A stretch of 64,000 nt of DNA, taken from Lentibacillus daqui (GTDB lineage: Bacteria; Bacillota; Bacilli; Bacillales; Amphibacillaceae). Each line of letters starts with the position of its first letter. Within the stretch, counting starts at the first letter, position 1. The notes below the pieces were generated by a model. That model saw only the letters and a list, made by a program, of their open reading frames with translations. It was not told the origin of the DNA and did not search any database. The stretch spans positions 3,162,001-3,226,000 of the forward strand of contig NZ_CP114176.1 in the NCBI RefSeq assembly GCF_027186265.1, written 5' to 3'. Of this stretch, positions 17,126-27,010 are shown piece by piece. Both the position numbers and the translations under genes were made by a program.

Positions 17126-18028
17126 TTACTTAGTTGGCAAGTCTTCGATACTATCAATATCCATATATTCTGGTACAACAAAACCTTGTTGAGCGCCTTC
17201 CAAATTGGGACCCAAGTCATCGTTCTCGTCTTTATATTGCTCATAATAGGAAGCAGCACCTACAGGGAGCCAGGCAATTAACATACCATCTATCTCCCCT
17301 TTGGAAAGACTTTCAAATGCGATACCCATATCAAGCGATGTCAATTTGACATTGTAGCCCAACTCTTTAAGAACAAGGGTAACTACATTCGTCGATGAAA
17401 GTTCTGTATCATAATTCGTATAGGCTAGTTCGATTGTCTCGTTATCAACAGGTTCAATGCCTTCTGTCCAGGACTCCACTTTATCTCGGTTGTTTTCGAT
17501 CCATTCTTTAGCTGCTTCTTGCGGTTCAACATCATCGTCTTGTCCGAATTTCGCCATCACTTCATTCATGTCTTCCACTTCCCAATAGAAGTTGTCTAAA
17601 AACTGATAGGCTGATGGATGTTCATCCTTAAGACCTTGTCGAACCATTGTATGTATGCTTTCAGATTCACCCAGTGTTCCTTTTGGGTCCTCCAGAAATT
17701 TTAAATCATATTCGCTAAACATCCAATGTGGTTGCCAGAGTGTAACAACGATCGGTTCTTCTTTTTCAATCGCATGTTGCAATTCCTTTACCATCGCTGG
17801 TTCCGAGCTCGGAGTTAATTCCACATCCAAGTTGTACGATTCAAGTGTTTCTTTTGCGATATTCATCGTTCCTGATTCTGGCTCAATTCCAACAATTTCT
17901 TTAATATTAGTTGCCTCATTATTTCCTTCTTTTGAATTTTTATCGGCAGATCCTCCTTGACAACCCACTAGCATTAATAAAATACCTATGCTTATGAGGG
18001 CTATCCTTTTCTTTAATAATGACGTCAT
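17126..18028 (-). CDS. opuAC: Glycine betaine ABC transporter substrate-binding lipoprotein
   Basis: A 300-residue lipoprotein: signal peptide and lipobox LMLVGC (Cys about residue 23), then a betaine-binding domain with IVGIEPESGTM, TLWQPHWMFSEYDLKFLEDP and a second lobe TNYDTELSSTNVVTLVLKEL and MLIAWLPVGAASYY. The lobe order (C-lobe first) and length agree with OpuAC of Bacillus subtilis, and the aromatic residues of the betaine cage (Trp in WQPHWMF and AWLP) are present. I use the ATG at 18028. No opuAA or opuAB gene is nearby, so it is an orphan that must work with an ATPase/permease encoded elsewhere. Confidence 0.9.
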   Translation of the reverse strand: MTSLLKKRIALISIGILLMLVGCQGGSADKNSKEGNNEATNIKEIVGIEPESGTMNIAKETLESYNLDVELTPSSEPAMVKELQHAIEKEEPIVVTLWQPHWMFSEYDLKFLEDPKGTLGESESIHTMVRQGLKDEHPSAYQFLDNFYWEVEDMNEVMAKFGQDDDVEPQEAAKEWIENNRDKVESWTEGIEPVDNETIELAYTNYDTELSSTNVVTLVLKELGYNVKLTSLDMGIAFESLSKGEIDGMLIAWLPVGAASYYEQYKDENDDLGPNLEGAQQGFVVPEYMDIDSIEDLPTK

Positions 18029-18043
18029 GATTCCTGTGAACAC

Positions 18044-18457
18044 CCTTTCAATAATAAAAGATTTACATAACCTTCTATATACTAAATTTCATGCCAAACT
18101 TTGTTGACCGATAGTTAGTATGTTAAAGCAGAACAAGCTAAAGGGCAAAGCTCGTTACAGCCCTTCTCAGCCGATTACGCTGGCTCTATGTTATTCAGTG
18201 AGGCCCAGCAACACTTTTTGTCGATATTTCATCCATGTTTGAATATTTGTGATAATATCAGCTAAAAAATGATCTTGTGAGCAAACAATTCAAAAGTAGG
18301 AAAGATTGTGTTAAATTAATTAAAAAGGGTGTTTATCCTTCCGTGACTACCTTTATCGTAGTCTACCCTCTATTTTTTAAATCATTTTTAGATAATACAG
18401 AGAATCAACGCAAGTCATGTCCTCAACCTACTTCCAGAAAAGAAAGGGGTATTTGGG
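18044..18457. other. Intergenic stretch, no gene recognised
   Basis: AT-rich upstream region of the OpuAC-like gene. Short ORFs here lack ribosome binding sites. Confidence 0.5.
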
Positions 18458-18664
18458 ATGGATTTCTTTAAATTTCGTTATTATATCGAGGTTTTAGCAA
18501 TTGCACTGGGAATCACGTTTTTGATTTGCGAGCTTCCATTACAGGCATTTGTCGAAAAAGAAGTAAGCATGATATCTTTCGCTTGTAATACTATACTTTG
18601 GTACACGATTATTTTTCATAATGCGACGTTTCATTTCTTGATGGATAAATGGTTCAAACGTTGA
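18458..18664 (+). CDS. Small hypothetical membrane protein, 68 residues
   Basis: Starts MDFFKFRYYIEVLAIALG with a hydrophobic helix at about 10-32 and a second at about 42-60, ending KWFKR. AAAGGGG lies upstream with a gap of about nine bases. No family recognised. Compact two-helix topology with aromatic and basic ends resembles many small Bacillus membrane proteins. Confidence 0.5.
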   Translation: MDFFKFRYYIEVLAIALGITFLICELPLQAFVEKEVSMISFACNTILWYTIIFHNATFHFLMDKWFKR

Positions 18665-18862
18665 TTAGGGTTTTCAAAATTGAGAGTATCATCCAAGCAT
18701 GACATTAACATAAGAGGGAAATAAGCTCATGTTCCAAGGCCCATTTTAAAACGATATTCCAGTAACCCACGTCCGCACGTCCTATATTAAGAACAAATTT
18801 TGTTGTATATATCACAGTTTTTTTATAGTGCCTTACTCTTTTTAAAAGGCCGGCCTATTCTG

Positions 18863-18899
18863 TATTCGACAACATGTGGAAAAATCCAGGAATTGGCAG
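18863..18899 (+). repeat. Dispersed repeat, copy B (diverged)
   Basis: TATTCGACAACATGTGGAAA, then AAATCCAGGAATTGGCA. Matches the first 13 bases of copy A exactly and the rest loosely. Confidence 0.4.
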
Positions 18900-19054
18900 T
18901 ACGCCTTTAACCAACGCAGTTAATAAACCCAATACCAATTTATTAATTAAACAGACAGGCGGCAAAAGAAAGAATGCGTTACTAATTTGGACCTTAGCTG
19001 GTTACAGTAAAGAACGATTTAACAATGATTTGTGGCCTAAAGATGAAGCATGAG

Positions 19055-19089
19055 AAAGCGACACAGGAGTTCAGTTTCTGTGTCGCTTT
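19055..19089 (+). terminator. Strong hairpin, probable terminator
   Basis: Perfect 12-bp stem AAAGCGACACAG/CTGTGTCGCTTT with an 11-base loop, directly after the stop of a remnant frame. The trailing T-run is short (CTTT), so termination is probable rather than certain. Confidence 0.5.
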
Positions 19090-19198
19090 GCCGCTTCATT
19101 CAGCTCCCAGCCATCCTACATAACCGATGAACATCTAAGGAGAAATATAACTTAAACCTTCATTCAAGCTTTTTTTGACCTACGCAAAAACCCATTTT

Positions 19199-19240
19199 TA
19201 TTCAACAACATACGACATCATTCGGAAAGTGACAAGCACC
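19199..19240 (+). repeat. Dispersed repeat, copy C
   Basis: TATTCAACAACATACGACAT, then CATTCGGAAAGTGACAAGCACC. Ends four bases from the stop codon of the oligopeptide permease gene on the other strand. Confidence 0.55.
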
Positions 19241-19243
19241 ATA

Positions 19244-20155
19244 TCACGTCTTCATTTTCGGATCCAGCGCATCACGCAGTCCATCGCCCACTAAATTAAA
19301 CCCAAGAACAGTCAACATGATACAAATCCCTGGAAAGATAACCGTCCACGGAGCCTCTTGAATCAGATTTCTGGAATCAGCAAGCATTCTTCCCCATTCC
19401 GGATCTGGTGGCTGTGCCCCAAGTCCAAGAAATCCGAGTGCTGCTGCATCCAAAATCGCCGTTGCAATACTCAAAGTTCCCTGTACGATTATCGGAGCGA
19501 GACTGTTTGGCAAAATATGATGAAACAAAATACGGGAATCCCGCATCCCGATCGATCGGGCCGCTTCGACATATTCTTCCTCTTTTAGGCTAAGGACGGT
19601 GGAGCGGATCAACCTTCCAAAAATCGGGACGTTGACGAGGGCAATGGCGATCAAAGCGTTTTGCAGCGACGGCCCTAACATCGCAACAATGGCAATAGCC
19701 AATAAAATACTTGGGAAAGCGAGCATAATATCAAAAATCCGTGAAATAAGAATATCCAGCCAGCGCCCGTAATACCCTGCAAGAATTCCTAAAATCACGC
19801 CGACAATCACCGACCCGACAACAGAAGAAAAACCAACCCATAGGGACAGTCGTGCGCCGTACATCACTCGACTCAAAATGTCACGTCCAAACTCATCTGT
19901 TCCCAGCCAGTACGCTCCGGATGGTGAATGCAACAATTCTTCAGGCTGGTTTACTTTCTGGTCATCGATTCCCTCTGGTGCAAGCATTCCAGCAAACAAA
20001 GCCAGTAATATAAAGAAAGCCAGGATACCAGCACCAACAAGGGCCAATTTATTTTTGCGAAAGACACGCCAAATGTCGTTGATAGGAGAGGAAATCTTGT
20101 CCGTTTCCTTTGTCTGAACTGGAGCATTCCCCGGTTCTGTTTGCATCTGTCCCAT
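19244..20155 (-). CDS. dppC: Di/oligopeptide ABC transporter permease (DppC type)
   Basis: A 303-residue inner-membrane permease with six predicted helices and the binding-protein-dependent transport signature EAARSIGMRDSRILFHHILPN (about residues 197-217), which docks on the ATPases. The N-terminal PINDIWRVFRKNKLALVGA and LGTDEFGRDILSRVMYGAR are typical of the OppC/DppC N-terminal region. GAGGAGGG precedes the ATG. Last gene of a five-gene operon dppD-dppF-binding protein-dppB-dppC. Confidence 0.95.
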   Translation of the reverse strand: MGQMQTEPGNAPVQTKETDKISSPINDIWRVFRKNKLALVGAGILAFFILLALFAGMLAPEGIDDQKVNQPEELLHSPSGAYWLGTDEFGRDILSRVMYGARLSLWVGFSSVVGSVIVGVILGILAGYYGRWLDILISRIFDIMLAFPSILLAIAIVAMLGPSLQNALIAIALVNVPIFGRLIRSTVLSLKEEEYVEAARSIGMRDSRILFHHILPNSLAPIIVQGTLSIATAILDAAALGFLGLGAQPPDPEWGRMLADSRNLIQEAPWTVIFPGICIMLTVLGFNLVGDGLRDALDPKMKT

Positions 20156-20167
20156 CTTTTCCCTCCT

Positions 20168-21172
20168 CTAACGATATTTAATTCTTGGATCAAATACGGC
20201 ATATAAGAGATCCACAATCAAGTTGATTAAAACAAAGATCGTTGCGATAACTAAAATACCGGACTGGACAACCGGATAATCCCTGGATTGAATGGCATCA
20301 TAGATATAACGGCCAATCCCGGGCCATCCGAAAATGGTCTCTGTTAGAATGGCACCGCCCAAAAGCAATCCGGATTGAATCCCAATAACAGTTAAAACAG
20401 GAATGAATGCGTTCTTAAAGGCATGCTTGTAAACGACCCAGAACATTTTTTGACCTTTCGCACGTGCAGTACGTATATAATCGGAGCCCATGACACCAAG
20501 CATGCTTGACCGCGTCATCCTTGCAATCATCGCCATTGGAATCGTACCGAGTGCAATCGCAGGTAATAAAAGATGCTTGACAGCGGCCATGAATTGACTG
20601 AAATTGCCGTGTATTAACGTATCAATCAGGAAAAAGTTCGTAATTGCATCAATCGGATTTCGAATATCTTCCCGGCCGTTAGTTGGAAGCCATCCCAAAT
20701 CGACAGCAAATTGATACTGTAACATTAACCCTAGCCAGAAAATCGGCATCGATATCCCTACTAACGCTAACACCATGATGACGTAATCGAACCAGGAGTT
20801 GCGAAACCAGGCACTGATGACGCCTGCATTCAAGCCGATGACAATTGCAATAATCATCGCGACAATCGTCAGTTCTGCAGTAGCGGCCAACGCCGTCCAA
20901 ATTTCCTCATTGATTGGCGTTCCTGTGCGAATGGAAGTGCCAAGATCGCCTGTCAACAAGTCTTTTATGTACGTACCATACTGAACAAAAAAAGGATTAT
21001 CCAGTCCTAAACTCTCTCGCAAGTTGGCAATGGCTTCAGGAGATGCTTTCGTGCCCAGAATAGTTTGGGCTGGGTCGCCAGGAATTGCTCGAACAATCGA
21101 AAAGACAATAATGGACATCCCAAACAAAACTGGAATGAGCATCAAAAACCGGCGAATCGTATAAGACATCAT
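20168..21172 (-). CDS. dppB: Di/oligopeptide ABC transporter permease (DppB type)
   Basis: A 334-residue permease: N-terminal TIRRFLMLIPVLFGMSIIVF helix, the conserved PGDPAQTILG, and the EAA-type loop DYIRTARAKGQKMFWVVYKHAF. Usual DppB length. Twelve bases separate it from dppC. Starts at one of two adjacent ATGs behind AAAGGGGTGGG. A GC-rich hairpin sits between it and the binding-protein gene. Confidence 0.95.
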   Translation of the reverse strand: MMSYTIRRFLMLIPVLFGMSIIVFSIVRAIPGDPAQTILGTKASPEAIANLRESLGLDNPFFVQYGTYIKDLLTGDLGTSIRTGTPINEEIWTALAATAELTIVAMIIAIVIGLNAGVISAWFRNSWFDYVIMVLALVGISMPIFWLGLMLQYQFAVDLGWLPTNGREDIRNPIDAITNFFLIDTLIHGNFSQFMAAVKHLLLPAIALGTIPMAMIARMTRSSMLGVMGSDYIRTARAKGQKMFWVVYKHAFKNAFIPVLTVIGIQSGLLLGGAILTETIFGWPGIGRYIYDAIQSRDYPVVQSGILVIATIFVLINLIVDLLYAVFDPRIKYR

Positions 21173-21200
21173 GATGAACCCACCCCTTTCTTTTGAAAAA

Positions 21201-21224
21201 CCAGGGGGAGCAGTTCCCCCCAGC
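21201..21224 (-). other. Intercistronic hairpin between binding protein and dppB
   Basis: CCAGGGGGA and TCCCCCCAG pair across a short loop. No T-run. Such hairpins often protect the upstream binding-protein mRNA so that more of it is made than of the permeases. Confidence 0.5.
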
Positions 21225-21345
21225 TAACTTTAATGATGTAAAAATTCAACTTGTTCAGCTTACGTCAACGACAGTCATCACCGGCTCCCGGGAATAGTAA
21301 CAAACTTCACATTCCCCCGCTAAACGAGCACCTCCAGCTTTTTTC

Positions 21346-22944
21346 TTATTTAAAGCTGACTTCATCGAACGGTTCACTTCCGGTCGGGTTTGGCTGATAA
21401 TCTTGCATATCCGCATTCCCGGCCAAAGGTTCCTCCGCATAGACCAATGGAATCCATGGAGCCTCTTCGTGTATAATCTCTTGTGCCTCCTTGTAAAGAT
21501 CCATCCGTTTATCATCATCCGGTTCTGTCTGCGCGTCCTTCAATAACTTATGCACGTCCTTGTTGGCATAGCGTGACATGTTGTTGCTTCCAATACTATC
21601 TTCATCAAGCAACGAATAAAGGAAGTTGTCAGCATCTCCATTATCTCCGGTCCAACCCATCAGGAAAGCTGGACTTTCGCCGTCGGTCAGTTTTTCAATA
21701 TAAGTGGACCATTCCATTGTTTTGATTTTTACATCGACACCCGCTTTACCAAAGGAGGATTGAATCGCTTCGGCAATCTTTTCTGGCTGCGGCAGATATG
21801 GCCTCGGGTTGGTCATGGTCCATAATTCCATTTCAAATCCATCTGGATAACCGGCATCTGCCAATTTCTCTTTTGCTTTGTCCGGGTCAAATTCGTAAGG
21901 TTCAATGTCATCATTAAACCCATCAATCGTTGGTGGCATTGGATTTTTTGCGGACTCCCCATTACCAGCGTAGAAAGCATCCACCAACGCATCTTTATCA
22001 ACAGCATAACTCAACGCTTCACGTACGGCTTTATCATCAAACGGCTCCTCTTCTACATTAAAGCCGAGATAGCCCAGATTTAAAGGTGGGCGGTTCCAAA
22101 TCGTGAGTGCATCATTCTTTTCAATGGACGCTACATCAGATGGGTTGACGCCATCCATTAGATCGATTTCGCCATTTTTCAGTGCGTTTAACCGAGAAGC
22201 ATTATCCGGAATCACCTGGAAAATAACTTGATTGAGCTTCGGTTTTCCCTCGTTCCAGTAATCCTCGTTTTTCTTCAGTACAATCTTGCTGTTTTTCTCC
22301 CAACTATCAAATGCAAACGGTCCGGTTCCAACCGGTTCTTTCTCAAAATTGCCGTTTTCCAAAGCATCAGGACTACCAATCGCAAATGGTGTCATCGCCA
22401 GGTTTTTCAAAAACGGAGCAAAAGGCGTTTTTAAGTGTATTTCCACCGTATGATCATCCACCGCTTCCACATCCTTGATCACACTATCGTCGCCAAAACC
22501 GCCAAACATGGAAGGATAGTAGGCAAAGTTATCCTCGCTGCTTCCGTTTTGCCAGCGTTCAAAGTTGTAAACGACCGCATCGGCATTAAAATCAGTTCCG
22601 TCTTGAAATTTCACGTCTTCACGTAATTGAAAAACGTATGTCTTGCCATCATCTTTTTGTTCCCAGTCAGTCGCGAGTCCCGGTTCCAGATCGGTCGTAC
22701 CCGGTTTAAAATTAACCAGCGTCTCCATGACCTGTTGCGTTACCTTCAGCGACTCACCGTCCGTTACCCTTGCCGGATCAAGCCGTGTAGCATCGGCACC
22801 ACGTCCGTAGATCAACGTATCTTGTGTACTATCCCCGCCGGAATTTCCGGAACTTCCACTGCTATCGGAATCCGAAGAACAACCGACAAGGGCAATAGAC
22901 ACCATAACAATGGCTCCAATAAAAAATAATAACGACTTTTTCAT
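21346..22944 (-). CDS. Di/oligopeptide ABC transporter substrate-binding lipoprotein
   Basis: A 532-residue SBP_bac_5 lipoprotein: signal peptide MKKSLLFFIGAIVMVSIALV with lipobox VGC, serine/glycine linker, then YGRGADATRLDPARVTDGES and the family segment around KNGEIDLMDGVNPSDV and EPFDDKAVREALSYAVDKDAL. GGAGGGGGAAAC stands before the ATG. It captures peptides (family members also bind nickel or heme) outside the membrane and hands them to DppB/DppC. The specificity is not visible from the sequence. Confidence 0.95.
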   Translation of the reverse strand: MKKSLLFFIGAIVMVSIALVGCSSDSDSSGSSGNSGGDSTQDTLIYGRGADATRLDPARVTDGESLKVTQQVMETLVNFKPGTTDLEPGLATDWEQKDDGKTYVFQLREDVKFQDGTDFNADAVVYNFERWQNGSSEDNFAYYPSMFGGFGDDSVIKDVEAVDDHTVEIHLKTPFAPFLKNLAMTPFAIGSPDALENGNFEKEPVGTGPFAFDSWEKNSKIVLKKNEDYWNEGKPKLNQVIFQVIPDNASRLNALKNGEIDLMDGVNPSDVASIEKNDALTIWNRPPLNLGYLGFNVEEEPFDDKAVREALSYAVDKDALVDAFYAGNGESAKNPMPPTIDGFNDDIEPYEFDPDKAKEKLADAGYPDGFEMELWTMTNPRPYLPQPEKIAEAIQSSFGKAGVDVKIKTMEWSTYIEKLTDGESPAFLMGWTGDNGDADNFLYSLLDEDSIGSNNMSRYANKDVHKLLKDAQTEPDDDKRMDLYKEAQEIIHEEAPWIPLVYAEEPLAGNADMQDYQPNPTGSEPFDEVSFK

Positions 22945-22977
22945 GTTTCCCCCTCCATCATTTTGTTTTATCTATAT

Positions 22978-23985
22978 TCACTTGCTATCCGCTAAAACGG
23001 GACTTTCTTTTCCTTCCCCTGTATAGAGATGGCAAGCAACATAGTGATTGGTTTCGTTCTCCCCGAATACAGGGCGAACCGATTTGCAAATATCCATCGC
23101 CAGCGGGCATCTTGTATGAAAGGCACAACCTGCAGGCGGATTAGCCGGGTTCGGGACATCCCCCTCCAGAATGGTTCTGTTTGATTCGTAATCAGGATCG
23201 GGGATCGGCACAGCTGACAACAAGGCCTGTGTATACGGATGTTTCGGATTTTCATACAGTTCGGTGCTATCCGCTAATTCCACGAGACGCCCAAGATACA
23301 TCACCCCGACACGATCGCTGATTTGCCGGACAACACTGAGGTCATGGGCAATAAACACATATGTCAAGTCAAAATCTTCCTGCAAATCTTTCAACAAATT
23401 CAATACTTGTGACTGAATGGAAACATCAAGTGCAGACACAGGTTCATCAGCGACAATCAATTTTGGCTGCACCGCCAAAGCCCTGGCAATTCCCACCCGT
23501 TGCCGCTGTCCCCCACTAAACTGATGGGGATAGCGTTTTTCGTGATAACTGCTTAAACCAACCGTCTCCAATAGTTCACGCACCTTTTTCTTTCGTTCCT
23601 TTGCATCGCCCATCCCATGTACTTTCAACGGCTCCTCGATAATTTTTCCAACCGTATGGCGTGGATTAAGCGATGCATACGGATCCTGAAACACCATTTG
23701 CATATCCCGGCGAAACTTGCGCATTTCCCCTTTGGAAACATCTGTTAATGTTCGATCTTCAAATTTCACAGATCCCTCACTAGGCTCAATCAAGCGCAGC
23801 AACATCCGTCCTGTCGTTGATTTGCCGCAACCCGATTCCCCGACCAAACCAAGTGTTTCACCTTTCTTCAGGGAAAAAGAAACCCCGTCAACCGCCTTGA
23901 CTTCTCCAATTTTTCGTCCAAACACACCACCCGTGATCGGAAAATATTTTTTCAGATTATGTACTTCCAATAATGTCTCGCTCAT
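22978..23985 (-). CDS. dppF: Di/oligopeptide ABC transporter ATPase (DppF type)
   Basis: A 335-residue ATPase with Walker A GESGCGKST, signature HQFSGGQRQRVGIARAL, Walker B LIVADEPVSALD and H-loop FIAHDLSVV. The C-terminal oligopeptide-transporter extension (NPANPPAGCAFHTRCPLA) carries the cysteines that can hold an iron-sulfur or metal site. Overlaps the stop of dppD by four bases (ATGA). Confidence 0.95.
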   Translation of the reverse strand: MSETLLEVHNLKKYFPITGGVFGRKIGEVKAVDGVSFSLKKGETLGLVGESGCGKSTTGRMLLRLIEPSEGSVKFEDRTLTDVSKGEMRKFRRDMQMVFQDPYASLNPRHTVGKIIEEPLKVHGMGDAKERKKKVRELLETVGLSSYHEKRYPHQFSGGQRQRVGIARALAVQPKLIVADEPVSALDVSIQSQVLNLLKDLQEDFDLTYVFIAHDLSVVRQISDRVGVMYLGRLVELADSTELYENPKHPYTQALLSAVPIPDPDYESNRTILEGDVPNPANPPAGCAFHTRCPLAMDICKSVRPVFGENETNHYVACHLYTGEGKESPVLADSK

Positions 23986-24971
23986 GTTGTGACCTCCTGC
24001 TTATGTTTCTCATGAAGAAAACAACGCACCTGATGACCATCTTCTGTTTCCAGCAACTCTGGATTCTCATCCGTGCAGCGGTCAAATGCGTATCGACATC
24101 TCGGGGCGAAGAGACATCCATGTTGTACCGACCCTGGTTTTGGCACATTTCCTGGAATCGAATAAAGCCGTTCCTTTTTGACATACATATTGGGCACCGA
24201 CTGAATCAGCCCCTCTGTATAGGGATGTTGCGGGTTTTTAAAAATAGTACGCACATTACCTTCTTCCACTACTTTACCTGCATACATGACAACGATGCGG
24301 TCACACACATCGGCAACAACGCCAAGATCGTGTGTGATTAATAGAATGGATGTGTTTGAATCCTCATTCAATCGCTTCATTAAATCGAGGATTTGTGCTT
24401 GAATGGTGACATCCAGTGCCGTCGTTGGTTCATCTGCAATCAGTAACTCCGGTTCACATGCCATGGCCATGGCAATCATGACACGCTGACGCATCCCCCC
24501 TGAAAGTTGATGCGGATATTCCTTCATAAGCTGTTTTGCTCTTGGCATGCCAACTTTCTCCAACATTTGCACCGCCCGACTTGCTGCTTCCTTCTTGGAA
24601 AGTTGTTTATGCAGCTGGATGCCTTCGATCAGCTGCGAACCAATTGTAAACACCGGGTTCAACGATGTCATCGGCTCTTGAAATATCATTGCGATTTCAT
24701 TGCCGCGAATCTGCCGCATCCGCCGTTCCGTAGCCTTGGTTAGTTCCTCGTTCTTAAAGCGAATGTCCCCCGCTATGATTTTTCCCGGTGGAGGCACAAG
24801 ACCCATGACAGACAACGAAGTAACACTCTTTCCACAACCCGATTCGCCAACCACGCCCAGAATTTCTCCTGGTTTAATAGAAAAATTTACATCAGCGACC
24901 GCGGGAACTTCGCCATCGTCTGTAAAAAAGGAAGTCTTTAATCCGCTAATTTCTAAAATAGGCTGTGACAC
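23982..24971 (-). CDS. dppD: Di/oligopeptide ABC transporter ATPase (DppD type)
   Basis: A 329-residue ATPase with Walker A GESGCGKSV, signature HQLSGGMRQRVMIAMAM, Walker B LLIADEPTTALD, and the C-terminal extension PGSVQHGCLFAPRCRYAFDRC. Translation starts at GTG with AAAAGGAG seven bases upstream. First gene of the operon. Confidence 0.95.
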   Translation of the reverse strand: MSQPILEISGLKTSFFTDDGEVPAVADVNFSIKPGEILGVVGESGCGKSVTSLSVMGLVPPPGKIIAGDIRFKNEELTKATERRMRQIRGNEIAMIFQEPMTSLNPVFTIGSQLIEGIQLHKQLSKKEAASRAVQMLEKVGMPRAKQLMKEYPHQLSGGMRQRVMIAMAMACEPELLIADEPTTALDVTIQAQILDLMKRLNEDSNTSILLITHDLGVVADVCDRIVVMYAGKVVEEGNVRTIFKNPQHPYTEGLIQSVPNMYVKKERLYSIPGNVPKPGSVQHGCLFAPRCRYAFDRCTDENPELLETEDGHQVRCFLHEKHKQEVTT

Positions 24972-25419
24972 CTTATCACTCCTTTTAAGCCATCCTATTT
25001 TGGGAACTTAGATTTATATATAGGTATGGTTTCTATCCATTGATCAGCTTCTTATAAATAGCCAATTTTCGTAAATTTATTTTTATACAGGATGATTTTA
25101 CCTGACAATAACGTGCCATGTTATGGAAAACCTTCATATCGGGATGATAACGGTTCCAATTTTTGTTTCTAAACGAAAAACCGTGTTACCTTTAGCCATG
25201 GTGAAAGCCATCATATCTTGTCCATGCAAGTGGAGATTTTTATACACTTATCATTACATTATTTTTCATTTTTTTCAAGTGATTTGTACAATTTCCTTTC
25301 TTACCATTATTGAGAGCGAATCCATTCCCAATAAATCCTCCCTTTAAGGCATCCAACCCTTCATTCATCATATGTTTTACTACCCGGCCAACCGCCCACA
25401 ATATACCTTGTTTGCTATG
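24972..25419. other. Intergenic region upstream of the peptide operon
   Basis: The reverse strand is open for about 60 codons right after the drug exporter stop (region with MMNEGLDALKGGFIGNGF), without a convincing ribosome binding site or family match. Nearer dppD, a TTGTCA and TATAAA pair near 25060-25110 has poor spacing, so no promoter is called. Confidence 0.4.
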
Positions 25420-26829
25420 TCATGAACCACCTTCCGAATGCTGCCTTTTTCTTTGTAAAAACAAGGAGAGCACAAGTCCCGTAATGGCAAACAAAAATGC
25501 AACGAAAAAGGCCGTTTTCACTCCTGTCAGATATTTAATCGGTTGGATCGTTTCTGTTCCGGCATTCACTTTGCTGATAAAGGAGATAATGAACGTTAAT
25601 CCAAGCGACCCACCAAATTGACGCGCCGTATTGATTACTGCCGTCCCATGTGGAATCAACGTATCAGGCAAAGCATTGATACCAGACGTCATGATTGGCA
25701 TATTAATCAATGCCACACCAGCCATGGAAACCATGAATAAAACCATCGTCATCATGAACGGCGTATCGATATCCAGCATAAAATGAAAACCAAGTGAACT
25801 TAAACAGAGCAACACAAAGCCAATAATCGCAATGATTTTGCCGCCGTATTTATCGAACAATCTACCCGCGAAAAGAGACATGACGGCGAGTGTCAAGGCA
25901 CCCGGCATCACAATCAAACCACCGTGATACGCCGAAAATCCTTGCGCGTTCTGCACATACATCGGCAGCATCGTCTCAGTTGATACCAGCAAACTGAACG
26001 AAAGGATCGAAATAAACGTAACCAGTGTAAAAACAGGAACCTTTAACACACGGAGTTCTAAAATCGGCATCTGCAGCCGCAATTGTCGAACTGCAAATAA
26101 ACCCAATGCTAAAGCGCCTGCAAGCATGCTACCAATAGTTGCCGGGTCATTCCATCCACCCTCCTGCAGCTTATTGAAGCCATAAAGCATGCCACCAAAA
26201 CCAACCGTTGAGAATATAATGGATAAGCTATCAATTTCTGTTTTTCGTTGCTCAGTAACGTTGCGCATAAACAAGAAAATCAATATCAGAATGCACGCCG
26301 CAATCGGTAAGGTTAAATAAAACAACGCACGCCATTCGAAATACTTAATTAAAATGCCTGATATAGGAGGGCCAACTGCAGGCGCAACGTTAATGACCAT
26401 TCCGGCCAATCCCATCGCAAATCCTCTTTTTTCCTTTGGGTAAAGCAGAAACAATACCGTTTGCATCAACGGGATCATAACCCCGGACCCCATTCCTTGA
26501 ATAATACGCCCCGCAATCAAAACGGGAAACGAAGGTGCAAATAACCCAACTACTGTTCCTATTAAAAACAAAGACATCGCGCTCATCATTAATGTCCTTG
26601 TTTGAAATTTATCGATAAAATAAGCCGTTATCGGAATGAGAATAGCAACGGTTAACATAAAGCTGGTTGTCAGCCATTGCACTTCTGTTGAGTTAACGGC
26701 AAACTCCTTCATGATTTTTGGAAAAGCTGTAATAAGCAAAAACTGCGTCAGAACAGACAAAAAAGATGCGGATAAGGTAATCGCAACAATTAAAAGCCTA
26801 TGTGAATGCAATAGATTGATCGATGCCAT
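25420..26829 (-). CDS. DHA2-family (EmrB/QacA-type) drug:H+ exporter
   Basis: A 469-residue protein with 13-14 membrane helices. Motif C-like GLAGMVINVAPAVGPPISG (about residues 140-158) and motif A-like AYFIDKFQTRTLMM place it in the 14-helix DHA2 group of the major facilitator superfamily. AAAGGAAAG lies upstream of the ATG. Members export dyes, quaternary amines, antibiotics or bile salts; substrate is unknown. No TetR or MarR gene is adjacent; a terminator-like hairpin in the upstream region may control it. Confidence 0.9.
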   Translation of the reverse strand: MASINLLHSHRLLIVAITLSASFLSVLTQFLLITAFPKIMKEFAVNSTEVQWLTTSFMLTVAILIPITAYFIDKFQTRTLMMSAMSLFLIGTVVGLFAPSFPVLIAGRIIQGMGSGVMIPLMQTVLFLLYPKEKRGFAMGLAGMVINVAPAVGPPISGILIKYFEWRALFYLTLPIAACILILIFLFMRNVTEQRKTEIDSLSIIFSTVGFGGMLYGFNKLQEGGWNDPATIGSMLAGALALGLFAVRQLRLQMPILELRVLKVPVFTLVTFISILSFSLLVSTETMLPMYVQNAQGFSAYHGGLIVMPGALTLAVMSLFAGRLFDKYGGKIIAIIGFVLLCLSSLGFHFMLDIDTPFMMTMVLFMVSMAGVALINMPIMTSGINALPDTLIPHGTAVINTARQFGGSLGLTFIISFISKVNAGTETIQPIKYLTGVKTAFFVAFLFAITGLVLSLFLQRKRQHSEGGS

Positions 26830-26960
26830 ATCATCATCTTTCCTTTCACGCTTAAACCCTCACGATCTAAACACCATCCTACACGCAATATGATATTTCT
26901 TCAATCGAGTAACCATTACCGGGTTTTTTATTAAATGCGAAAATCACACGCCTATTTAAA

Positions 26961-27010
26961 AAACACCTACACGAGAGGGTGAAGAGGAACCCCAGCCTAG
27001 TGTAGATGTT
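26961..27010 (-). terminator. Terminator-like hairpin in the 5' region of the DHA2 exporter
   Basis: On the reverse strand AACATCTACACTAG pairs with CTCGTGTAGGTGTT (G-T pairs and one mismatch), with an inner GGGGTTCC..., followed by TTTTTT. It lies about 130 bases before the exporter start codon and reads toward it, so it is either an attenuator or the end of an unseen upstream transcript. Confidence 0.55.

Larger units (their letters stand above)
18665..19198. other. Gene-poor stretch with decayed coding traces
   Basis: The + strand from about 18897 to 19054 is open (NKPNTNLLIKQTGGKRKNA..., ending WPKDEA before TGA) without a start or ribosome binding site, and may be the tail of a lost gene that I do not recognise. 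It is followed at once by a strong hairpin at 19055-19089. Repeat copy B is at 18863-18899. Confidence 0.4.
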
